Assembly: GCA_025934075.1 (NCBI GenBank)
Contig: JAICYT010000008.1
Location: 1 to 37,763, forward strand
Source: Gemmatimonadaceae bacterium
GTDB lineage: Bacteria > Gemmatimonadota > Gemmatimonadetes > Gemmatimonadales > Gemmatimonadaceae
DNA: 37,763 nt
Direction of reading: 5' to 3'
Made by a program: the position numbers and the translations under genes. Below the pieces are notes generated by a model, which saw nothing but the letters and a program-made list of their open reading frames with translations, had not been told where the DNA came from and ran no database searches. Of this stretch, positions 19,024 through 26,947 are shown piece by piece; the stretch's first letter is position 1, and each line of letters begins with the position of its first letter.

Positions 19024-19713
19024 TTACGGAGCGTGGCCTTCGATCGCGAGGGCGACGAGCATTCGCTGCATGCGCGCGATCTCGGTTGTTTGATCGACGT
19101 TGACGTCGGACGCGAACTTGAACACCAGCTCGTCCTGGGCGGCGCCGTTCGTCGCGAACAGCTCCTTCACCATCTGAGTCGCGCCGGTGTGATGCTGGAT
19201 CATGAACCTGAGGAACAAACGGTCGAATTCCGGTCCTCTCGCTTGATCGAGCTGCTTCATCTGCTCGTCAGTGAGCATACCCGGCATGAGCATCTCGTGC
19301 TCCATGCCGCCCATCTGCATTTTCATGGGACCCGGAACCGCCGGCGGCACAGGTTGTCCACGATCGCGCAGCCAATTCTGCATGGTCGCGATCTCGTCCT
19401 GCTGGGCGTTGATGATTCGCTCGGCAAGCGTGCGTATCGACTGGCTGGCACCGTGAGTCGGCGCCATCTTCGACATCACGATTGCCTGCGCATGGTGGCC
19501 GATCATGCCCGTCATGAAGTGGATGTCGGCCGCGGTGTACGGATAGCGCGCGCTGTCGGCTCTCGCTTTCGCGATGAAAGCCGCGTCGCTTTGGCTGGCG
19601 GTCGCCGATTGCGGCGACGTTCGGACCGCTGTGCGGTTGGTGCTTCCGCATGCCGCAACGGCAACGGCGACAAGCAGCGTCGCTCCAGCTGCTCGAGTCT
19701 GTGATGGTATCAT
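19024..19713 (-). CDS. DUF305 family protein
   Basis: Lipobox VAVAVAACGST; two HH motifs ADIHFMTGMIGHHAQAIVMSKMA and RLFLRFMIQHHTGATQMVKEL. Confidence 0.92.
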   Translation of the reverse strand: MIPSQTRAAGATLLVAVAVAACGSTNRTAVRTSPQSATASQSDAAFIAKARADSARYPYTAADIHFMTGMIGHHAQAIVMSKMAPTHGASQSIRTLAERIINAQQDEIATMQNWLRDRGQPVPPAVPGPMKMQMGGMEHEMLMPGMLTDEQMKQLDQARGPEFDRLFLRFMIQHHTGATQMVKELFATNGAAQDELVFKFASDVNVDQTTEIARMQRMLVALAIEGHAP

Positions 19714-19847
19714 TTCAATCAGTCCTGTTGAGCCGGCTAGTTTCGGGCCCGGCGAAGTCCTGCTTGAATGATAGATATTAGCACGGTGCGGTGGGTTGGT
19801 AAGCGGGTTCGGCGGGGTTTCGATGCAGCCGTGCAAGGTCTTACAAC

Positions 19848-21356
19848 ATGCCAACGATCTGGCATCAACGCTGGCGTTCAGGGAGACGCGGAATGGGCGA
19901 GCTAGTCAAGGCCACGGGATGGTCGTGTCTCTTCGTTGCAACGGTGGCGCTTCCCGTCCTGGGCCAAGTCAGACGGGCTGAGCTTTCGACTGCCGACTCG
20001 GCGCTGATCGGTCGGATCTTGCTCGCCGAGGACCGGCGCGATTCGACAGACGGCGCGTTGGCTGAAGGGAGTCGGCATGCCGACTCACGCGTCCGGGTGC
20101 TCGCGCGACGCGCGCTCGGACGCATCAGGGATCCTCAATTCGCGGCGCGCGATTCCCTGCCCCCGCTACCGGCGCCGAAGCCGTGGTCTGAACCGCCGTG
20201 GCGGTTGCGCCTCCGTGCGTTGACTGCAATGCGAAGTGACTGCGCCGCCCTGGCTACGGCCCTCGCCGACAGCGCGTGGCCAGTGAGGCTTCGCGCGGCG
20301 GATCTCGCTTCAGCACCGTGCGCCAGCGACAATGCGCTCGTCGCACCACTCGATGCGTGGGTCGATGCGCTTCCGGCAAGCACCGCAACGAGAAAACCCG
20401 GCGGCGTCTCATGGCACGCGGCGGCGCACGCGATCGTCGCGCTCTCCAGTCTCCGTCCGGACGACGCGCGCGCACGACTCGGCAAGCTCGCCAGCCACAA
20501 GCAATGGCAAGTCCGCGCATACGCCGCACGCGCGGCGGCGGTGGTGTCGGACACGACGCACCTTCGCACGCTCGCGAGCGACAGCAATGACAACGTCCGC
20601 GAGGCCGCCATCGAAGGATTGGCCAAGCTGACCGGCCACGCCGACGACGCGCTCTTCGTGGCAGCACTTCATTCGAGCGGCGCGCAGGTCGTTCGCGCCG
20701 CGGCAGTCGCGCTCAAAGGCTCGCCGCGATCCGACGTTCGTGCTGCGGCAAACGCCGCGTTCGAGGAGTGGGTCGCTCGCCAGAACGCGTCGGCACATGA
20801 CGCACGCGTCGCACTGCTCGAGGCTGCGGGCCGACCAGCGAGCGACGACCGTCCGCCCGCCATCCGCGTCGAGCTCCCGCCGCAAGCTGTCGCGCTCGCA
20901 CTTGGCGCCGACAAGCGGTTGCGAGTCGTCATGTCGCCAGCGAGCGGAGGCGGATCATTCATCGTTCGACTGCGGGGCGACGTCGCGCCGATGACGGCGG
21001 GGCGCATTCTCGCTCTCGCGCGGGGCGGTTACTACGATGGTTTGACGTGGCACCGCGTCGAGCACGATTTCGTGATTCAGGGCGGAAGCCCGGGCGCAAA
21101 TGAGTATGTCGGATATGCACAAGCGTTGCGTGACGAGCTCGGAACGGTGCCGCACGTGCGAGGCACGGTCGGCGTGAGCACGCGCGGCCACGACACCGGG
21201 GATGCGCAATGGTTCGTGAATTTGAGAGACAATCTTCGCCTGGGTCGCGACTACACGGTCTTCGGCGACGTCATCGAGGGAATCGACGTCGTCGACGGCA
21301 TTCTCGAAGGTGACGTGATCGCGAGGATTGAAGAGGTGGGAGGAGCAAATGGTTGA
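19848..21356 (+). CDS. HEAT-repeat protein fused to cyclophilin-type peptidyl-prolyl isomerase
   Basis: N-terminal HEAT repeats (WQVRAYAARAAAVVSD...DNVREAAIEGLAKL...QVVRAAAVALKG); C-terminal cyclophilin GDVAPMTAGRILALARGGYYDGLTWHRVEHDFVIQGGSPGANEYVG...GDAQWFVNLRDNLRLGRDYTVFGDVIEGIDVVDGI. Confidence 0.9.
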   Translation: MPTIWHQRWRSGRRGMGELVKATGWSCLFVATVALPVLGQVRRAELSTADSALIGRILLAEDRRDSTDGALAEGSRHADSRVRVLARRALGRIRDPQFAARDSLPPLPAPKPWSEPPWRLRLRALTAMRSDCAALATALADSAWPVRLRAADLASAPCASDNALVAPLDAWVDALPASTATRKPGGVSWHAAAHAIVALSSLRPDDARARLGKLASHKQWQVRAYAARAAAVVSDTTHLRTLASDSNDNVREAAIEGLAKLTGHADDALFVAALHSSGAQVVRAAAVALKGSPRSDVRAAANAAFEEWVARQNASAHDARVALLEAAGRPASDDRPPAIRVELPPQAVALALGADKRLRVVMSPASGGGSFIVRLRGDVAPMTAGRILALARGGYYDGLTWHRVEHDFVIQGGSPGANEYVGYAQALRDELGTVPHVRGTVGVSTRGHDTGDAQWFVNLRDNLRLGRDYTVFGDVIEGIDVVDGILEGDVIARIEEVGGANG

Positions 21357-21960
21357 CACATCAGACCGCCGAGATGTTCAACGCCGCGAACATGTGGCGG
21401 CAGCGTCGCCCAGCATCATGAGCGGATTTGTCGTCGCCGTGTCGCGCAGTGCGACGCACAGCTTCAGCAAGACGAACGAGCCGGCGATTCGACTCGTCGT
21501 TGGGCTGGGCGTCGACGGCGACGCGCATCAAGGAGTAACGGTCAAGCATCGCTCACGCGTCGCGCGCGATCCGAACCAGCCGAATCTGCGGCAAGTCCAT
21601 CTCATCCAAGCGGAACTGCATGATGAGCTTCGCCAGACGGGATTCGAGCTGCAGCCCGGCGAGATGGGAGAAAACATCACCACGCGCGGCATCGACCTCT
21701 CGTCGCTTCCGACAGGAACGCGACTTCACATTGGACACGACGCCGTGGTCGAGATTACCGGGCTTCGGAATCCGTGCGTTCAGATCGATCGCCACCAGAC
21801 CGGTTTGCTCTCGGCTGTGGCCATGCGCGATGAGCAGGGCATGGTGGTCCGCAAGGCAGGCGTGATGAGCATCGTCATCGCGGGCGGAGAAATCTCGCCC
21901 GGAGATCGGATCGACGTCGCTCTTCCCGCGGAGCCGCACATGTCACTGGGAGTTGTTTGA
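21349..21960 (+). CDS. MOSC domain-containing protein
   Basis: FVVAVSRSATHSFSKTNEPAIRLVVGLGVDGDAHQG...RQVHLIQAELHDEL...PGEMGENITTRGIDLSSLPTGTRLHIGHDAVVEITGLRNPCVQID. Confidence 0.92.
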   Translation: MVDTSDRRDVQRREHVAAASPSIMSGFVVAVSRSATHSFSKTNEPAIRLVVGLGVDGDAHQGVTVKHRSRVARDPNQPNLRQVHLIQAELHDELRQTGFELQPGEMGENITTRGIDLSSLPTGTRLHIGHDAVVEITGLRNPCVQIDRHQTGLLSAVAMRDEQGMVVRKAGVMSIVIAGGEISPGDRIDVALPAEPHMSLGVV

Positions 21961-22730
21961 GCATGGATGGGCGGCTCTCCAAATGTCGCTGGCCCGATTT
22001 ACCGGCCCCGTACGACGCAGCGTTGCGTGAGGCGACCGCAGAGGTATTCGAGGTGGCGGAGCCCATCGGAATCATTGCCACCGGCACGATCATTCGCGGC
22101 ACTGCACATGCGGCGAGTGATCTCGACATCTACGTAGTTCACCCCGCCGCATTTCGTCGCCGCATTCAGCGATTCTTTCGCGGAGTGCCCGCAGAGATTT
22201 TCATCAATCCGCCGCACGCGGTTCGATCGTACTTTCAGGAAGAGCATCGGGATGCGCGTCCGATCACGGCACACATGATCGCGACCGGCGTCGTCATCTG
22301 GCAATCGGATGCTGTCATCGACGAATTACGAGCCGAGGCAGTACAATGGCTCGCGCGCCAAAGCGAATTTCCGGAGGATGCACTTCTCCGCGCGCGATAT
22401 GGTGCGGCATCGCGCCTCGAGGATGGTTTCGATCTGATTGGCACTGACTCGGCGAGCGCGAACATGTTATTGACACTCGCGGTCGTCTGCATGCTCGAGA
22501 TCGAATGTCGAAAGCGATCGGGACGCATTCCTCGCGGCAAGGATTTGTTGGCGACGATCGAAGAGCTCACCCCGCAGCTTGGCGCGCTCGCGAAATCGTT
22601 CTTTACCGCCCAGAGCGACGTCGAAAGGCGGGCATGCGCCGAGTCGATCGCCGATCGCACGATCGAGGCGCGAGGATTCTTTGCGTGGGATTCGGGGCCG
22701 GAACCGTTTCCCGAGAGCGAGAGGCAATGA
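21957..22730 (+). CDS. Nucleotidyltransferase domain-containing protein
   Basis: GIIATGTIIRGTAHAASDLDIYVVHP (nucleotidyltransferase G-x-R/SDLD motif). TTG (21957) or ATG (21963) start overlapping/adjacent to the MOSC stop. Confidence 0.75.
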   Translation: MSMDGRLSKCRWPDLPAPYDAALREATAEVFEVAEPIGIIATGTIIRGTAHAASDLDIYVVHPAAFRRRIQRFFRGVPAEIFINPPHAVRSYFQEEHRDARPITAHMIATGVVIWQSDAVIDELRAEAVQWLARQSEFPEDALLRARYGAASRLEDGFDLIGTDSASANMLLTLAVVCMLEIECRKRSGRIPRGKDLLATIEELTPQLGALAKSFFTAQSDVERRACAESIADRTIEARGFFAWDSGPEPFPESERQ

Positions 22731-22733
22731 AAA

Positions 22734-22767
22734 GTGGCAGGAGCACACTCGAATGCGCTCCTGCCAC
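22734..22767. terminator. Bidirectional terminator candidate between convergent genes
   Basis: GTGGCAGGAGC / GCTCCTGCCAC 11-bp perfect stem, preceded by AAAA on +. Confidence 0.7.
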
Positions 22768-22783
22768 GTTGATCAAGCCAGGA

Positions 22784-23311
22784 CTACGGCTTCTTCGCTG
22801 TCGGCGGAAGAATGCCGTTGAGCCGGAGATAGATCGCGCTCTGGCTGTAGTGATCCGCCCAGTCGCCGGTCGTGATGATGATGAGGCCGGCACGCGTCGT
22901 TGGTTCCTTCATGAACGACAGCTTGATTGGCTCAGCCAGCTTCGAGTCGTCGAGCTTCGCGAGCGCCTCATTACAGAAGTCGAATGTCTCCTTCAAACGT
23001 GCAACCCGCGCTTCCTTCGTCGCCGTCGGCGCGAGCTTTTCCCGTGTCGGAGCTTTGACGCCGCCCAGTAAACCGCAGAACATGTCGTTGCCGCCCGCCA
23101 GATGGTTTACGATATCGCCGTAGCTCATCTGCGCTGGCGTCGGCTTGAACGAGTATTTGTCGGCCGGCATCAACTCGGCGGCCGCAACAAGATTTTTCCC
23201 CTCCTCGCGCGCATAGTCGCGAAAGGCCGAGGCGACGGGAGCCTGCTGTGCCGCAGCAAGCCGCGGAAGGACCATGACGGCGATCGTGAGAATCGGAATT
23301 CGAATACGCAT
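22784..23311 (-). CDS. Exported DinB family protein
   Basis: Signal peptide MRIRIPILTIAVMVLPRLAAAQ; MSYGDIVNHLAGGNDMFCGLLGG...TTGDWADHYSQSAIYLRLNGILPPT. Confidence 0.85.
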   Translation of the reverse strand: MRIRIPILTIAVMVLPRLAAAQQAPVASAFRDYAREEGKNLVAAAELMPADKYSFKPTPAQMSYGDIVNHLAGGNDMFCGLLGGVKAPTREKLAPTATKEARVARLKETFDFCNEALAKLDDSKLAEPIKLSFMKEPTTRAGLIIITTGDWADHYSQSAIYLRLNGILPPTAKKP

Positions 23312-23363
23312 AGGAGTCACTCGGATTGGGGTGAACGAGACGATGCGGCCAAGAGGTTGAAGT

Positions 23364-24995
23364 CTAAGTGGTGCCGCGGCCACGGCCGCGACCGCGCGCA
23401 CTGGTATCCGCCGGAGCGGGCGGTGGAGTCGGCTCGAAGTCGTGTTCAGGAATCTTGAATGCTTTGGCGACGGCCGGATCGCCGACATCGCCGAGCGCTC
23501 GTTGCGCGATGTATTCACCGATGACCGGACCAAACTTGAAGCCTTCGGCGTTTCCACCTCCGGCGATCAGTACGTTCGACATCTTGGGGTGGTGATCCAC
23601 GATGAAGTTGCGGCTCGAGCTCAACTCGTAATGGCACGAGTGCGTCTGAAGTATGGGCGCGTCCTTCAGCAGCGGAAAGCGATGCGTGACGAAGCGCCGT
23701 GGCCCTTCGATGTGTGGCGCGTCCGCCCAACGATCGCTCGTGTCGGGATCCAGTTGCGCCGGCGGGGTGTTCGCGTTGTTGCCGCCAAAACCACCGCCGC
23801 CACCACCGGCACGCCCACCACCACGACCATTGCTCGCCGCGACCTGGCCCGTTGGAGCGCCGCGTCCGCCGCTGCTGCCGCGACCTTGAGCTCCGCCTTG
23901 TGCAGCTCCTCGGCCCGCTCGTCCTCCGGCGCCTTGAGCACCAGCAGCGCCAGGCGGCGTCGGAGCTCGCTCGCCACCCCGCACTCTGAATCCGCGACTG
24001 TCGACTGGCAACGCGGCCCATCCAGTGACGCCGGGAAAATTGAAGCTCGGGAGATTGGGATACGTGAACCGCTCGTCGCTCGGCGGGGTCCCGAAATAGC
24101 AGACGTAGCCGAGCGGCGTACGCATTTTGTTGGCGAACAGCTCCGGAAACGTCTTTGCGAGCCATGGTCCGGGCGCGAAGACGAACGTGTCGCCGCGGAT
24201 CGTCTGGCCGGTATCGAGCACGATGGACTCGAGCCGTCCATTCGAGATCTGTGATGTCTTCGCGCGGCCGATGACGATCTTCACGCCCTTGTACTCGGCG
24301 ACGGCGGCCACGGTTTGACACGCGCGACGCGCGCGAACGACGCCAGCATCCGGCTCGTAGAGCACCGCGGTGATGTCGTCCATCGAGATGACGGGGAATG
24401 CTTTGCGCACGTCGTCGGGGTTGAGCACGTCATACGGAATCTTGTGCTTGTCCCACCAATGTTTGGTCTTGACCAGATACGGCTCCCAATCCGGACGGAG
24501 CATGAGATCGCCCGTCGTATGGAAGAGATTGAGACGAAGGTCGCGTCCCCAATCCGCATCGAACTGCTTCCAGCGATTCATTGCTTCGCGCGCCCAAAGC
24601 ATCCACAGCTCGGGGCTCTCCGCGCGATCACCGTACGACGAGCGAACGCCGCGTGATTCGTCGCCTGACGTCGACCTGGCGTTGCCGGGGCCATAGGCGT
24701 CGACCATCGTGACCTTGGCGCCCATTTGGCGAAGATACAGCGACGTCCATCCGCCCCACGCGCCGCCGCCAACCACGACCACATCCGCCGATGATCCGCC
24801 GATGAACGGCGTGCGACGCTTGTGGACGAGACCGGGCACGTCGGCAGCGGCCGTCGCGCCAACTCCGCCGAGTAGCAGGAGGCCCGCTCCCGCGCCGGCA
24901 ACCTTGAGAAAGTCCCGTCGCGCGACGTCGGGCTTGTCGCTCGCGGCTGGAACATTCGATGGTGAAGAGGGACCCAAGTTGGAATCGCGCGCCAT
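23364..24995 (-). CDS. Tat-exported FAD-dependent (DAO/sarcosine-oxidase-like) oxidoreductase with a Gly/Arg-rich insertion
   Basis: Tat motif ARRDFLKVAGAGAGLLLLGG; ADVVVVGGGAWGGWTSLYLRQMGAKVTMVDAYGPGNARSTSGDESRG; C-terminal VLIAGGGNAEGFKFGPVIGEYIAQRALG; about 70-aa GAQGAGGRAGRGAAQGG...GGGRAGGGGGGFGG insert. Confidence 0.9.
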   Translation of the reverse strand: MARDSNLGPSSPSNVPAASDKPDVARRDFLKVAGAGAGLLLLGGVGATAAADVPGLVHKRRTPFIGGSSADVVVVGGGAWGGWTSLYLRQMGAKVTMVDAYGPGNARSTSGDESRGVRSSYGDRAESPELWMLWAREAMNRWKQFDADWGRDLRLNLFHTTGDLMLRPDWEPYLVKTKHWWDKHKIPYDVLNPDDVRKAFPVISMDDITAVLYEPDAGVVRARRACQTVAAVAEYKGVKIVIGRAKTSQISNGRLESIVLDTGQTIRGDTFVFAPGPWLAKTFPELFANKMRTPLGYVCYFGTPPSDERFTYPNLPSFNFPGVTGWAALPVDSRGFRVRGGERAPTPPGAAGAQGAGGRAGRGAAQGGAQGRGSSGGRGAPTGQVAASNGRGGGRAGGGGGGFGGNNANTPPAQLDPDTSDRWADAPHIEGPRRFVTHRFPLLKDAPILQTHSCHYELSSSRNFIVDHHPKMSNVLIAGGGNAEGFKFGPVIGEYIAQRALGDVGDPAVAKAFKIPEHDFEPTPPPAPADTSARGRGRGRGTT

Positions 24996-25172
24996 GACCC
25001 GGCTCGAGAGGGTGGAGGGTTGAAAGCGCAAACATGGCGTCGCGGCCGGACGAAATCAAACCGGCGGTCCGCCAGACTCGCACCGCGTCCGCAATCGGGC
25101 TATTATCGCCCGACCCGACTCGAACGAGCCATTGGACGACATTGTCGAAGTCGCCAATCACCGTTCGCTTCG

Positions 25173-25178
25173 TATAAT
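25173..25178 (+). promoter_or_regulatory. Possible -10 element (TATAAT) upstream of the cytochrome c/NHL operon
   Basis: Exact TATAAT 42 nt before the ATG at 25220; no convincing -35 seen. Confidence 0.3.
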
Positions 25179-25219
25179 TGACGCGAATCGAATTGCATAC
25201 CAGCGCTCGGAGGATCTTC

Positions 25220-25741
25220 ATGCGGATGCGCGGCTGGAAGAGCACCGCGGTTGTCACGTTGTCACTCGCATCGCTCGCTGCGTGCGGCCGGCACGACGTC
25301 GATGTTCGCACGCCACTCGGCGCGAACATCGCCGGCGCAAAGCCGTTCGCTCCCGTGCAGAACGGCAGCGCGCAAGCGTTCGTCATTCCGTCGACGGCGA
25401 ATCTCAAGCCGGCGACGTACGCCAATGAGCAAGCCGTTCGCGGTCAACAGGTGTATCAGACGACATGCGCGCGCTGCCACCCGCCGGGAAGCCTGGACGG
25501 TGAGACATTCGAGGTCGGCTGGAACGAGCGTCGCGTGTTTGATCTCTTCTCGCTGATCCGGAACACGATGCCGCAGGACAAACCAGGCAGCCTCAGCGAC
25601 GATCAGTACATAGATGTCATCGCCTATCTGCTTCAACGGAATCACATCCCGGCGAGCACTGTCGCCTTGCGGCCCGATACGGCATCGCTCAGAGACGCGC
25701 GAATCGACGTGAAGCCGGCGGCCGGCGGAGGAAGTCAATGA
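25220..25741 (+). CDS. Exported monoheme cytochrome c
   Basis: Lipobox LSLASLAACGRH; one CARCH heme motif; FSLIRNTMPQDKPGSLSDDQYIDVIAYLLQRNHIPA. Confidence 0.9.
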   Translation: MRMRGWKSTAVVTLSLASLAACGRHDVDVRTPLGANIAGAKPFAPVQNGSAQAFVIPSTANLKPATYANEQAVRGQQVYQTTCARCHPPGSLDGETFEVGWNERRVFDLFSLIRNTMPQDKPGSLSDDQYIDVIAYLLQRNHIPASTVALRPDTASLRDARIDVKPAAGGGSQ

Positions 25742-26823
25742 GTATTCGACGCGGACTGGTCGCGCTTGGCGTCGCGGCAACATCGCTGCGCGCGCAAGCG
25801 AACATGCCTCCGACCAACGACGCGCCCAATCCATATCAAACGATCACCGGCTGGGCAAAGATGCCCGACGGTCGGCCGTGGGGATCGACGAGCGCGGTGG
25901 CGATCGACAAAGACGGCGTGAGCGTCTGGGTCGCCGAGCGTTGCGGTACGAACAGTTGCGCCGGCTCGAATCTCGACCCGGTGCTCAAGTTCGATTCGAC
26001 GGGCAAGCTCGTGACGCATTTCGGCGCGGGGCTCATCGTGGCACCGCACGGCATCTTCGTCGACCACGACGACAATGTGTGGGTCGTCGATTGCGCATGC
26101 ACCGGAGGCGGCCGCGGTCGCGGTGCACCACCACCAGAGTCGGCGCCGAAGGGGCATCAAGTCTTCAAGTTCAGTCCGACCGGCAAGCTGCTGATGACGC
26201 TCGGGAAGCCTGGCGGCGGCCGCGACACGGCCTTCTTCTTTCAGCCGAACGCCGTGCTGGTGGCGCCGAGCGGCGACATCTTTGTGGCCGAGGGGCATTC
26301 GTCGGCGCCGGGAAGCACGGCGCGCCTATTCAAATTCTCGAAAGACGGGAAGCTGATCAAGACATGGGGAAGGCTCGGCAATGGCGACGGCGCGGACGAA
26401 TACGATCAGCCCCATGCGCTCGCGATGGATTCACGGGGACGGCTCTTCGTCGGCGATCGCGGCAACAACCGGATCAAGATTCTCGATCAGGACGGCAAGC
26501 TCCTCGACACCTGGTATCAGTTCAGCCGTCCGAGCGGGGTGTTCATCGACGCGCAGGACAACATCTATGTCGCCGACTCCGAGTCGCAGTCAGTCGGCAG
26601 CGGGAAAGCTCGGACCTGGAAGCGCGGGATCCGCATCGGTAGTGCGAAGGACGGATCTATCCGCGCGTTCATTCCCGATCCGGTGGACGTCGCGACGAAC
26701 ACCAGCTCGGCCGAAGGTGTGACGGCGGATTCGCACGGCGTGATTTACGGCGCGGAAGTGGGACCAACGATCTATGGACCCGACGCGCCGCCGCATTCGC
26801 TCAAGCGTTACGTGAAACGCTGA
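25738..26823 (+). CDS. NHL-repeat six-bladed beta-propeller protein
   Basis: HGIFVDHDDNVWVVD...HQVFKFSPTGKLLMTLGKPGG...DQPHALAMDSRGRLFVGDRGNNRIKILDQDGKLLDTW; ATGA overlap with the cytochrome gene; short GGGRGRGAPPP insert. Confidence 0.88.
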   Translation: MSIRRGLVALGVAATSLRAQANMPPTNDAPNPYQTITGWAKMPDGRPWGSTSAVAIDKDGVSVWVAERCGTNSCAGSNLDPVLKFDSTGKLVTHFGAGLIVAPHGIFVDHDDNVWVVDCACTGGGRGRGAPPPESAPKGHQVFKFSPTGKLLMTLGKPGGGRDTAFFFQPNAVLVAPSGDIFVAEGHSSAPGSTARLFKFSKDGKLIKTWGRLGNGDGADEYDQPHALAMDSRGRLFVGDRGNNRIKILDQDGKLLDTWYQFSRPSGVFIDAQDNIYVADSESQSVGSGKARTWKRGIRIGSAKDGSIRAFIPDPVDVATNTSSAEGVTADSHGVIYGAEVGPTIYGPDAPPHSLKRYVKR

Positions 26824-26897
26824 GTCGCTCTACATGCCGGCGACGCAAAGCCAATCCGAGCGTACGTAGACATTCCACTTCGACCAACCCGCTCGCT

Positions 26898-26935
26898 ACG
26901 TCGCGTGACGAAGTTCTTCTTACGTCACGCGACGT
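26898..26935. terminator. Inverted repeat between convergent genes (terminator or protein-binding site)
   Basis: ACGTCGCGTGACG / CGTCACGCGACGT 13-bp perfect arms, 12-nt loop; no T tract. Confidence 0.55.
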
Positions 26936-26947
26936 CAATCGCCGCGG

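Noticed and set aside
23515-24321. Arg-rich alternative-frame ORF over the FAD oxidoreductase
   Set aside because: Frame-shifted reading of the Gly/Arg-rich region; no export signal or domain.
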